NCBI GenBank assembly: GCA_050084985.1
Contig: JBITNC010000001.1
Span: 63,798,001 to 63,862,000 of the forward strand
Source of the DNA: Nageia nagi
Lineage: Eukaryota > Pinophyta
DNA: 64,000 bases
Direction: 5' to 3'
Shown: positions 48,017 through 58,164 of the stretch, piece after piece
How positions within the stretch are numbered: the first letter of the stretch is position 1
How the letters are laid out: each line of letters opens with the position of its first letter
The notes under the pieces: model-generated
Told to the model about the DNA's origin: nothing
Database searches by the model: none
The model's input: only the letters and a program-made list of their open reading frames with translations
Made by a program: the position numbers and the translations under genes

Positions 48017-49085
48017 TGTAACATCCCCTTTTTGTAAAAAACAATTAATTTTGGAATCCTAAGGATTCCTTTTTTGTAAATATTTATTTACTCATGCATT
48101 TGTTGTTAGTTACTTGGGATAGAATTTTTAAGGTCCATTGGACCCACTTTGTGAGCCCCATTAGGGACTTTTCCTCCCAAGCTAGGATGTGTTATTTTAT
48201 TTATCATTTAATACACTTGGAGATCCTAAAGATGATTGTGGGAATCCCAAGGCTTGTATAGCACCTAGAAGACACTTGTGCATGGATAAACACCTATTTG
48301 CCCCAACGTTGGATTTGGGAGCACTTGTATATATGCGCCAGCCTTGGGGAGACTCCTAGACCCCCATGTTGGCCCATGATGATCCCTTTGCACCCACGCA
48401 TGACTCCTGGACCCACGTGGCACCTTGGACTCCTATGTTGGCATGCATGGCACCTTGGACTCCCACATTGGCATGCGTGCCACCTTGGACACCCATGCTG
48501 GCATGTGTGGCACTTTGGACTCACACGTCGAGCATTAATGACCCTTAGGTACCCACGTTGGGCATGCTTGACCCCTAAGCACCCATGTTGGAGATCTTGG
48601 GCTTCCAAAAGGTCAATGTTGAGATTGGAGAGGCTGGGGATGACTTCTAGGTGAGATCTAGATCCAGTGATGAGCTATATAAGGCTAAGGAGCGTCATTG
48701 CAGAGATGGAATTGATTTTATACAGAAACCCTTCTCTTCGGAGTTCCAAAGACTTGGCGGTGTCAAGCATCCTTGAGCGCAACACAAGGAGAGTTCAGAA
48801 GGCATAAAACACCTTCTGTCTTACGGTTGAGGTGATTGTTCGTGCAAGTGAGGTTGCCCTACCCTGAGGCATCCACAAGCGGTCGACACCTTTGAATCCA
48901 TCCAGTGGCATTCCGGAACCACATCCGTTCTCTTCGTCGAGAGCTAACCAATAAGGGAGCTTTTCAGTGAGGCATGCATAGGAGCTTTGTATGATTGCGT
49001 TGTAGCATGTGTAGGAGCTTTCAATGATTGTGTTGTAGCATTTGCTTGGCTAATTTGTGCATAAGAATATGTTGGGGATATTACA
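48017..49085 (+). repeat. 3' LTR of the chromovirus (1069 bp)
   Basis: It starts TGTAACATCCCC after the purine-rich AAGAGGGAAGG, and ends GGGGATATTACA. It lacks about 400 bp present in the 5' LTR, carries three rather than five minisatellite units, and has a local duplication of 'aggagctttNNatgattg.gttgtagca' (about 48980-49040). Confidence 0.92.
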
Positions 49086-49990
49086 AATAAATACCTTGTC
49101 TTAAGGACGTGCGCCTAGATCGTGCATACCTCCTTGGCGTAAGTGTGGCCTGTAACAACCTTCATGACTCTCCAAGGACTTGCACCAAACTTCTTGGAGC
49201 TCTAGGGAACAATTTCAGACAACAAAGATAGATTTTGGCTAAATATAGAGCATATCTTCCTTGATCGCAAGCCAAGATACACATGATGACCTCTTCTAGA
49301 CTTGCATTGGACTTTCCTATCCATCATCTTGGCACAAGTGGGAATCTAGATAAGCATCATGAGTCCCCTCTCACTAGCGCCAAGCTTCCCTTTTCTTCCT
49401 GAGCGCAAGTCCTTGCCAAGACAAGTTCCTTGTATTCATTTTGGGCACAAGTCTAGAACAAGACATGAGTTTTGACCTCCCAAAGATATGCGTCAAGACT
49501 AGTTGTCTCTCTTTGGCGCAATTCAAGACCAAGACAAGGTTGTTGACTCTTAGAAGACTTTTGCTAAGCTTGTTCTCATTGCCTTTGACGCAAGTGTAGC
49601 CCGAGATACTCATCTTGTCTTCCCCAAACCTTGGGCAGGGCTTACACTTCCTCTTCTTGGGCGCAAACTCAAGGCAAGACAACCACCTTGACCCTTTTAA
49701 CACATGCGCTAGGCTCACACTCCTCTTCTTGGCGTATGTCTTTACCAGGACAAGGTTGATGACCCCTTTGACACTTGCGCTAGACCTCCAAGCACATATC
49801 CATGTCCAAACAACATCCGTGACCCCTTCATGACATGCACCAGCCTTGTATCTCACAACCTCAACGCATGAATGGCACCAAACAACTCTTCTTGACTCTC
49901 TAAACACCTGTGCCTGCCTCCTGAAGATAGTCAACCTTGAATTTTATGTCAAACTTGCCTAAAGACCGGTGTCCATCCATGAAAGCACAT
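49086..49990 (+). repeat. Degenerate module array of unit D, right part
   Basis: Roughly 60-80-bp modules of the type 'cttggcgcaagtNNagaccaagacaag' repeat at least ten times. The same style appears left of the chromovirus (42780-43140), which shows the array was continuous before the insertion. Confidence 0.65.
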
Positions 49991-50039
49991 ATTCCTAAGT
50001 CTCCAACTAGTTTTGCCCTAGGAAAACCCTAAAAATATC

Positions 50040-50046
50040 TATAAAA
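50040..50046 (+). promoter_or_regulatory. TATA box upstream of the unit D ORF remnant
   Basis: TATAAAA in ATATCTATAAAAGGGAAAGG, 167 bp before ATG 50213. Confidence 0.55.
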
Positions 50047-50212
50047 GGGAAAGGTAGACTTCATTTTTACATGACAAGATTGCTCTCTTCTTTCGAATTC
50101 GTTAGGGCATCAAGACAAACAAATTCTTTTGAAGTCGTTGGGGTGAGTTTAGAAAGCATTCCCTCTTCATTCACTAAGGCATTCAAGATACTATTCCACA
50201 TTAAGCATCAAA

Positions 50213-50640
50213 ATGGCAAAGACAAATCCTAAGATGAAAGGGAAGAAGATTGAGCTAGGGGAGGTGTTGACTATTGATGGTGCCTCATCAAAGAAGAAAT
50301 TCAATATTGACCTTGCAACTTCTATGAGAGCATTACACAAAGACCCTGGCTAGAGGGTGAAAGATGAGTCCACAGAGACTCACTATGTGAGCAAGTTCAT
50401 TTTCAAAGTTAATCATACATTGTCAGTCACCAAGGTCTTCTTGAACAAGGATCCATGAAAATCCTAGGACTTGGAGGCTGATAACCGAAAGATGGAGATT
50501 GGCGAGATCAAAACAATTGGAGGTGAATGAATCAAGGAAATCAAAAGGCTCGTAGAGGAATTGGAGGAGAGCTAGAAGAAGCCAAACCTTGAACCAGAGA
50601 ACACTTCCAGAGTCATACAGTCTTCAAGGTAGGGTGACCA
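50213..50640 (+). pseudogene. Short ORF remnant in unit D, unknown protein
   Basis: ATG 50213 opens 46 codons (MAKTNPKMKGKKIELGEVL at the start) to TAG 50351. The frame continues past the stop with ETHYVSKFIFKVNH. I see no clear similarity to the A or B protein, but its position between the TATA box and the last LTR segment is the same. Confidence 0.4.
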
Positions 50641-50739
50641 CTCAAGAATGGGGACATCCTCAACAAGCGAATGATGAAGGCTCAGAGTTAGGTGTTTCAA
50701 AAATGAATGGAGCAACTGAATTCATGGGTAACAGTTGAT

Positions 50740-51847
50740 GGAAGGCGCTGCATCTTGGATGCAATATTTTTAATTTTATTTTTATTTTATGCATAATTTA
50801 ACTATTTTGGACTCCAAATTTTATATATTTTGTTAAGACTTGTGATAGATGAGGATTTTCTCCCACAAGTGCTAGATTTAATTTGGTAGTGCCACATGGT
50901 ATGCTTTTAGTGGACCATTGATAATTAGGGTTATTTTAAATAAATTTATTTTAATTGGCATTAGGGTTAGGACAACACTTAGAGTTGCCACCGAAAAATT
51001 ATTTATAGCCATTGAAGGCTCATTTTTGAGGAGGATGATCATTTTGCCCAAGAGGGGAAGCTATTGGAATTTTGTTTTAGAACCTTATGACTCTTGTAGG
51101 CAAGTGTTGTGCTTGACTTAATCAAATCAGGAATTGTTTCATTTTATGCGATTGTGGACTTGAGTATTTGTACTAAGTGTTTTCTTATGGTTATTATTTG
51201 ACTTGTGTATATTTCTTGCTGTAAGCTTGTTATATCTTATGAAGTTTTATGATTGCCATTTGATAGACATTGTTCACTCTTTCGCATGTAAATGGATGTA
51301 TGCTAGTAAAATTCTTTCTATGTTGTTTGGCTTGAGATGTTGCCCATGTTATTGTCAATGACAACATTGCTATAGGCTCCTTCTACATGCAATTTGGACT
51401 TGGTCATTTGTGGTAGAATTGGATAGGTGGGTAAACATTTCATAATTAACCCGGGAAGAAAGTGATCTAGCCACTACACCATTGGTGAACTTGTCCCTGA
51501 ATAAACTCACCTCGTATGCCATCATCCCCACTTTGTATTTCCTTTTTCCTGTATCTTGTTATTTTTCTTTTGTTTAGTATCAAAAGTCTATACTTTCAAT
51601 AGGTGTAAGATAGCTCCAATGCCCACAACAAATGTGGTTAACCATTGGTACCTCATATCCCCCCATCGAACATTCCAAGGATAGCTACTATCATAGTCGC
51701 ACAAAAGCCTCTCATGATGCTAGAAACCTTGGGGTAACCAATCCTTTCAAGTGGTGGTTAGTAATGCACCCTCACTCACATGTTGGATGTCCTTTCCCAG
51801 TTATCACTCAGGTGGTTTTCGTAAGTGGAAGGAAAAACACCCCAACA
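50740..51847 (+). repeat. 3' promoter segment of unit D (LTR-like)
   Basis: Aligned landmarks with 56930-58088 of LTR E: 'gatgaggatNNctcccacaa', 'gtgccacatgg', 'gtggaccattga', 'attagggttaggNcaacac', 'atttatagcc', and the tail GGAAAAA-CCCCAACA. TTGGGGTAACCAATCCTTTC (about 51731) is shared with B. Confidence 0.75.
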
Positions 51848-51852
51848 GATTC

Positions 51853-53737
51853 ATTGTAGTTTTGTACAAAGCTACAATATGAACTGGGCTATAATTCACA
51901 TGTTGTTTGTAATTTTTAATGGGAGAACCATTATGAAGTGGCTTTTTAGGATGAATCAAATGCTGCTTGCCTTAGCTTAACAAAAGGTTTTTGCCAAGAA
52001 TGTGCATTCTTGATCCAAGCTCAAACGTTTTTGGATATGTAGAGACTGTCCTTGTCCATTGAGGCAGAAATCTAGGTACTTGCATTCCTGTATTATATTT
52101 CTAGATTCTTGCTATGCCATCATCACCTACAGCTAATATAATGAATATGCGTTTTGAAGTAATTTAAGATCGATCTTTCTGAAAATTGCTTATTTGCTGT
52201 ATGCAATATATTGACGTAGGACATATTGTATCAGATCTGTTGGATACATCAAATATTTTTGGTTTACAGAATACATATCTATAAAGTACTTATACATTGA
52301 TTTGTGCTGGCATATGGTTTCAAACATGACACAAGAAAACCAGATTGCCATGTGATTCTTAGAGCAACATGCTAAGTTATTTGACCATGGAGAGGTCTTA
52401 ATAACTTGACACAGTAGGATCAATTAATATCACTCTTATGTGACTATCAACATGCAGTCACATTTGTGAAGATCCAATGGCCTTCGATGAATAAAATATG
52501 TTAAGGGACATAATGTTTTATCACAAAAATTTAAAAAGCAAAGGGCATCATAGCTAGGTTGGGGCTTGATCAGACCATTATGAAACTTAGCAGAAACACT
52601 CAAGGAAGTATTTGCAAACTAAAATTTGTATAAATATAGAAATAACAAAAATTTGTTCTTTCTTTAAAATTAATTTCATAACTCTAAATATAAAAGACAT
52701 CTGAATATAACCAAACTCATATTTAATAACAAAATGCGATCAAACACTGAACTGCACATAAAAACAGTAAGGAAATGATGTCAATATATAGGATAGTAGC
52801 CACGAAACCCATTATTACTTGGTCTACCCTTGTCGATCTCAAATAAGTCTTGGTAATAGCCATCGGAGTTGAGCAGCAGGCTCTTTTTTCTTATACCTTT
52901 GCCTTTTTCTATGTTTTTGCTAATTCTTTTGACTCCATATCTGTTGTACTTAGCCAAGTGAAGCCCTCCATAAATGTGGGTGTTGGTGTAATGGAGCAGA
53001 GAACAGCAGATAGATTCAATTAACACCCAAAACTAATGAAATTATGTAGAATTGGTCTGCACTCAAATAGATGTGAATTGCTCATATTGGGATGATAATA
53101 CATGCAGATAGAGGCTGTGTATATAACCTTATGCTACTTAATTAGGACCACCCAGCAGGACCTGATCAGCACCTAAACCATTTCAGTTGATTGGGTTCAT
53201 GCAATACAAACGTGACGTTGGATTTGTGCACATATGAATAGAATAATGTAAACAGTAATAGACAACTACTATAAAGTAGATATTATAATCCAATATTCTA
53301 ACAATGGGCCACATAAATTTGTTTGTCTAATATAGAATGGGCCAAACTTTACCCAAGTGAACTTGCCTTGGTGCTGTTTTAATTTTTGTCGATGAAGTCA
53401 AATTGTACAAATCAACTTTTTCACCTTTATTACCCTTATTAGAATTCAAAAATTTATTGGTTTAAACTTCAGACATAGTTGCCCTCACAACTATAGGCGT
53501 TCCATGAACAAGGTTAAACTTTGAGTAGATATCATTTGTACTATTAATTTATTTTATCAATATTGTATAATAAAAACAATTTTGGAGATTTTGAAAGAAT
53601 CAATATAATTTAGGATAAAAAATGCTAACAATTTTAAGGAAAAAGTTCTAATATCATGTTTCATGGAGTAGAACGTTTTTTATTATTATTTTAATGTATA
53701 TAGGTCTTTTAACACTTTTTACTGATCTGTTATGCAG
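51853..53737 (+). other. Intron 9, right unique part
   Basis: AT-rich intron between unit D and exon j. Apart from a minus-strand open frame at 52781-53026 I see nothing. Confidence 0.5.
52781..53026 (-). CDS. Hypothetical 81-codon minus-strand ORF
   Basis: Not recognised. Lys/Tyr/Gly-rich with KSLLLNSDGYYQDLFEIDKG and a C-terminal GFRGYYPIY. Its composition is more protein-like than neighbouring random frames, but there is no promoter, family match or codon evidence. It could be a chance frame or a gene fragment. Confidence 0.15.
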   Translation of the reverse strand: MLIESICCSLLHYTNTHIYGGLHLAKYNRYGVKRISKNIEKGKGIRKKSLLLNSDGYYQDLFEIDKGRPSNNGFRGYYPIY

Positions 53738-53783
53738 GTTGTTGCAGGCAATTCCAGAAAATGTAGATGTTGAAACCGTTGAG
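53738..53783 (+). CDS. ARP9: ARP9-like exon j
   Basis: It completes Arg, then LLQAIPENVDVETVE. It follows GAVED-R of exon i across 12.3 kb and precedes VMQLRADPQ in exon k. The donor is GTCAGA. Confidence 0.9.
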
Positions 53784-54822
53784 GTCAGATCACATCTTAC
53801 AACATTGGTTTAGAGAGTGTGATGGATGTTTTATTTAGTTTATAATCTTCATGCTAATTTGTGAATGATATCTGGAATTTATCCAAGGTATTTTATGAAA
53901 GTGTTCAATCACAAGTCATAAATGATAAATGGGTGGATCCAATTGCATTGGGAATGATGTTTTGTAGAAATGCTTTTACATAGTCTCAATTATTTATTTA
54001 GTTACTTTAGTTAAGTGTATTTGATGAAGTCTTTGTATCCAGTGAGAAATAGGGAGGAGAATTCCAGTGAAGCTAATGTCCGTGCCATATTTAAATCATC
54101 ACAAAAAATCTTGATACAAGTCAGATTTTAAAGGTTTTAACTTTTTTTTATTGGTCTTCAATAGTGGATGTTTTCAGTGCTATTGGGTGTCTCTCCAGGA
54201 TTGTTTCTAAATTCTTTACAGGGATTTTATGAATCCTCACAACTTCACATTTATTTGTTAATATTTGAAGAATGATCTCCAAAGTTGTAATAATCTTAAG
54301 TTTTTATCATAAATTTAATCAATTAATGTAGATTTGGTATTCTAATTGAAGCTTTGCATGCACAAGGGCCCTTGCTTCAGAAAGATGTCCCAAAAGGTCT
54401 GCTAGGGAATTCCCTCAACATATTTTATAACTTACAGTTGTCTTTTATACAGACAATGTTACATTTTAGAGTTCAACTGTATAAGCACTGGCAAGTTAAC
54501 TGATGTTAATCTTCAAGTGCTTCTATGGATGAAATGCACATCTAAGATTCTACTTTTGTGCATCTTGTTCTAGGATTTTGTCTCAATTTTTGTTATACAT
54601 TTCTACCAACGAATTTGTGTCATGTGAGAATTTGTTGAGTTAGTTTTTACGAGCTCTGTTGGTTGGACAATTCTTTATTTATTTGTTTCAAGGGTAATTG
54701 CACATTTGTTTCTTTCTCGAAAATAGGATGTTCAGATAATTTTCTTTTTCTTAACTAAATATTAAACATGACATCTTGTGGATTCAATTTTGAATCTTTT
54801 GTATGCATCATTTTCTTACCAG
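53784..54822 (+). other. Intron 10 (1039 bp)
   Basis: AT-rich GT-AG intron. No insertion recognised. Confidence 0.85.
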
Positions 54823-54873
54823 GTAATGCAGCTCAGGGCAGACCCACAGATAATCGTTTGGAAGGGTGGTGCT
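54823..54873 (+). CDS. ARP9: ARP9-like exon k (last in window)
   Basis: Seventeen codons, VMQLRADPQIIVWKGGA, phase 0. The WKGGA motif is the conserved actin-fold Trp-Lys-Gly-Gly segment near the C-terminus. The donor is GTAAGT. The remaining C-terminal exon(s) lie beyond 64000. Confidence 0.93.
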
Positions 54874-55571
54874 GTAAGTATTCCATCTTATAATTATACA
54901 AGTATAGTAATTCAACAACTGCATTACAAATTACTTTGGCATATCCTCTTTTCCTGTTGTGTTGTGGGACTGTTTTTGACTTCAAAAATACAAGGCTTCT
55001 ATTGTGAGATCATGAAAACATAAAGACTGTCATATTGCTTGGTTTCTCTTTCTCTTTCCCTGTCATGCACAAAAACCTTTCATAGAAATGATAATGAATT
55101 TTTTGATTCTTAATCAGTCAAAAACTTGTGGATGAAAGGAGGAACCCATCTTTTGATCCAGCTCACATTTCTATCTATCTCCACTAATATTCTTGTTTTG
55201 ACAATATAGCTTATGATTCCATCACTAGCTGGAAACAAGTCACGTAGTTTCCGAAACGGGAATGCTTGGAAACGTGATCCCTCTAAAATGGGTACACTGG
55301 GGAAACGTGTAATATAAAAAATAAAATATATATATATATATATCTCAGTTTTTTTTAAAATACCACATTGGCTTGCAAAAAAATAAGAATGATATGCATA
55401 AATAACATTTTAGAAGGATTACCATGTCTATTATCTCCCATAGATGATTACATGATGCAAAATCCAAAATAAATCTTTATAGATGAGGCTTTACAAGTTT
55501 CCGAGTTTCGGGAGGTTTCCAAAATGGAAACGTGAATGTTTTACAAGTTTCCTGTAACTTAGTGTAGAACC
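54874..55571 (+). other. Intron 11, left part with a TA microsatellite
   Basis: AT-rich intron. (TA)n at about 55325-55343. Scattered 'ggaaacgtg/gtttcc' inverted phrases occur at 55245-55560. No gene. Confidence 0.5.
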
Positions 55572-58088
55572 TGTTGTGACTAAAACAATGCTGCCCCAAA
55601 ATCTTGCGATTTTTGGGGACCCTCAATGCATCATGTATATAGTTCATTATGTCGTCATTTGGTCCCACCCAAGTTGTTTCACAAAGACCTGCATTCATGA
55701 ATAATCCCTCTTTGGTTCAAACCTCGTTCTTCACCTAGGGTTAGTCATACCAAGTTAGAAATCTGGAAAATCTTGAAACTAAGTTTGGGAAAATGTAAAG
55801 TCAACTTTAGGAGAACCAAGGAGTCCAGGAAGAGTCGGAGCCCGATCAAGTCAAACTGGGCATCTCCAAGGGTTGGCACATGTTTCAAAAAGACAAGATC
55901 TTGTCTTTTGAAATCATGCAAATGGGCCTGGAGGCCGTCCAGGCTGGAAGGAAGACTCAAAGATGGAATTTGGGTACTTGCAAGCCCAACGCATGCCTCC
56001 GAGGGACAATATCTTGTCTTTTTTGGGCATGCACTAGGCACAGGAAGCAGATTGGAGCACGGAAAATCTAAGGCAAAGACACAAGAAGGTTGGTTCATGG
56101 TTTCAAAAGACAAAATCTTGCCTTTTTGAACCATGCGACTTGGCCAAGAGGAGGAACTGAGCAAGAGAACCTAAGGCACTCAGGAAGCTGGGGCATGCCT
56201 CAAAAAGACAAAATCTTGTCTTTTTGAACCATGTGCCAAGCTTGGAAGGTCTGCTAGTTCGAACAAACAAAAAAAAATCGACAAGTCATGAAGCCCAAAA
56301 CCTCAAGGTCCAATCAAGCTCACCCAGGAGGGCTAGCGCATGATCTCAAAACACAAATTTTTGACTTTTTGAGGCATGCACCAAGCCCAGGAAGCCTCCA
56401 GGATCGAACAAGGATGAAAATTTGACAGGCATGAACACTTGAGCACCAAATCATGAAAATTAGGCCATCTGGAGGCTGGCGCATGATTCAAAAGACAATC
56501 TTGTCTTTTTGAACCATGCGACCAGACTAGACAGGCAGGCAAGGACTGGTGCATGCCTCAAAAAGTCACAAACTTGACTTTTGGAATCATGCGCCAAGCT
56601 CACAGGCTACCCAGGTTGAGATGAGAGATCAAAATTGTCAAGTCCAACCAATAGGAAGACCAAAAATCAGGAGAAATCAGGTTACCGAATGAGTTTGGTG
56701 ATCAAGGCAGGTGAGCATACATTTAGGAGACCCAACGATGGGAGTATACTCGCCCTCAGGGTTGGCGCATGATTTCAAAAGTCACAATTTTGTCTTTTTT
56801 TCTCATGTGCCAAGCCAGTTTGACCTCTAAAACCCCAACGTTCAGGCACATGTGGGCTTTTATGAATTTTTGTGCTACATGTGTTGGAGCTTACAGCTAA
56901 GTTCCTAGACGATGACTTAGAGGGACATGTTGAGGCGTTGGGCCCACCAACCGCCTAGTCACATTATTTGTTTTTATTATATTTCATAATCATTTTACAG
57001 AAACTTTATTTATTTGTTAATAAATTCCCAAGTTTGTGATGGATGAGGAGTTGCTCCCACAAACTTGGAGGACACCTTGTAATGCCATGTGGCAATGTTT
57101 GAGTGGACCACTCATTATTTCTTGGAACTTGCAATTAGGGTTAGGGCAACACATAGGGGTGCCCTAAAAACCATTTATAGCCCACTAGGGCTCATTTATA
57201 GAGGATTAGACACTTCGCATTTGTGAGAGACTTAATATTATTGCCAACTAAACAAGTTTACTCCATTTGTGAATGTGGTGTGACTTCAAGTAATTGAATG
57301 GTGAATGCTTTCATTTTGATGGGACTATGAATGTTGCTTATACACTTTGAGTGGATGAATGCTATTGCTATCTTCTTTCACTTGAGTTGCTTGGATCATC
57401 TCATAAACCTCATTGAGGTGGATGAGAGTGTAGTTGAATATCTTCCGAAGTGATTTGAGTAAAACTTGACTTGTGATAAGTTCATAGTTTGCATAATTAG
57501 ACTTGTGCATTTTGTGATGGCTATCTCTTATGATGCTTAGGTTCGGAAATTCAATCCACAGTCGAAGATCTATCCACGACCTACCTTCTTCCACGCTTGC
57601 CATTGCTTTAGGCTCCTTTTACTAGTCCATTTGTGTTGTTGGCTAGTAGAGTGGATGTGGATTGTGTGAAACCTAAATCAAGCCCGAGAGAAGCAGATCC
57701 CAATCCTATGTACATGTCGATGAGACCATATGCACCTATGCCCGATTCATACACCATGATCTAATCTACTCTTTTCCTTTATTTTTCACTTTTTTTCGCA
57801 TAGCTTTCGCAACCTAATTTTCTATTTTGTTTGAGAAACAACGACTTTTTGGAGATAGGGATCCTTTGAGTCCTTGGTTAACAAATCACATTTGAGTTGG
57901 GAACAACTTCAAACATCTCGACTAGTCTCCTGAGTAACCTCTTGCACACCCCATCACAAGATCTTTGAGTTAACCAATCCTCATAGCGGATAGGAGTCAC
58001 GCCCTATCACTTAGGCGTTGGTGTCTTCCTGCAAGCCTTGCAGGACCATTTGCCCATTAGCAAGGTAGGAAAGAAAAAGCCCCCAACA
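55572..58088 (+). repeat. 5' LTR of element E (2.5 kb)
   Basis: It starts TGTTGTGACTAAAACAATG, then GCCCCAAAATCTTGCGATTT and GGGGACCC, the head block of this family. Hairpin modules fill 55877-56811. A promoter segment has TTTATAG boxes (57172-57205). The tail AGGAAAGAAAAAGC-CCCCAACA ends four bases before the PBS. An alternative start at 56882 (TGTTGGAGC) would make a 1.2-kb LTR, but the shared head at 55572 favours the long version. Confidence 0.7.
55877..56811 (+). repeat. Eight hairpin modules in the U3 of LTR E
   Basis: Eight imperfect inverted repeats of about 40-45 bp, core TCAAAAAGACAAAATCTTGT with the complementary arm CTTTTTGAACCATGCG, lie at 55877, 55991, 56096, 56193, 56336, 56481, 56551 and 56765. 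Arms begin GCATG and end CATGC. Confidence 0.88.
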
Positions 58089-58092
58089 TAAA

Positions 58093-58110
58093 TTGGCGCT
58101 AGAAGGAGGG
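58093..58110 (+). other. Primer-binding site of element E
   Basis: TTGGCGCTAGAAGGAGGG follows the LTR end by four bases. TGGCGC-type sites are typical of Athila/Tat/Ogre elements. I do not assign the tRNA. Confidence 0.7.
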
Positions 58111-58164
58111 CCTTGAACTGTTTCTTTTTCAGTAAAGCTTGTTTCTCTATTTTATCTTGTCAAG

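Larger units (their letters stand above)
43147..49085 (+). mobile_element. Chromovirus-type Ty3 retrotransposon with both LTRs, inactive
   Basis: 5.9 kb. 5' LTR 43147-44634, primer-binding site at 44636, a shortened internal region (44636-48016), 3' LTR 48017-49085. Flanks gacaa/aataa differ by two transitions, so the target duplication, if real, has decayed. The internal region retains a gag start, RT, RNase H, zinc-binding, integrase core and a chromodomain-like end, but lacks most of gag and protease. It inserted into the module array of unit D. Confidence 0.88.
42597..51847 (+). mobile_element. Unit D: palindrome-headed TG..CA element split by a chromovirus
   Basis: Head TGTTGTGGCTTCTACAACA (42597), then TGCCCCAAATTTTAGC. 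End ..GGAAAAACACCCCAACA (51847). Exact GATTC duplication. Removing the nested element (43147-49085) leaves about 3.3 kb: module array (42616-43146 and 49086-49990), TATA box (50040), a short ORF remnant (50213-50353 and beyond), then a segment (about 50740-51847) aligned with the end of LTR E (CTCCCACAA, AGTGGACCA, TTAGGGTTAGG-CAACAC and TTTATAGCC in order). It has no LTR pair, as in A and B. Confidence 0.75.
1..54873 (+). other. ARP9: Host gene for an ARP9/Arp8-type actin-related protein (partial, 11 exons visible)
   Basis: Eleven separated + strand exons join in phase into 293 codons without a stop. The joined protein has the actin-fold landmarks of the Arp8 group: a segment SSAVIHQ-ESVAATFGNG followed by VVNIGAQ (ATP-phosphate loop region), LPFGGE-DISRCLLW, VPPMGLFYP, a variable acidic insert, then VGGVASTKELVGAVEDR and IIVWKGGA near the C-terminal third. 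From family knowledge, Arp8 is a nuclear subunit of the INO80 chromatin-remodelling complex, and plant ARP9 is regarded as its counterpart. The N-terminal part, the promoter and the last exon(s) lie outside the window. Introns are 10895, 248, 18487, 671, 9697, 161, 383, 106, 12306 and 1039 bp, plus one open-ended intron. All large ones are filled with retroelements, while exon reading frames are clean, so the gene appears functional. Confidence 0.9.

Noticed and set aside
48298-48654. 118-codon open frame in the chromovirus 3' LTR
   Set aside because: It is created by the 30-bp repeat, which is divisible by three, and so has no protein meaning.
55745-56164. Open frames on both strands at the start of LTR E
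   Set aside because: They run through the hairpin modules. Symmetric open frames on both strands are expected from inverted repeats.
56882-58088. A 1.2-kb LTR for element E starting at TGTTGGAGC
   Set aside because: The ends TGTTGG/CCAACA pair well, but the family head at 55572 and the layout of C and D argue for the longer LTR. Not fully excluded.
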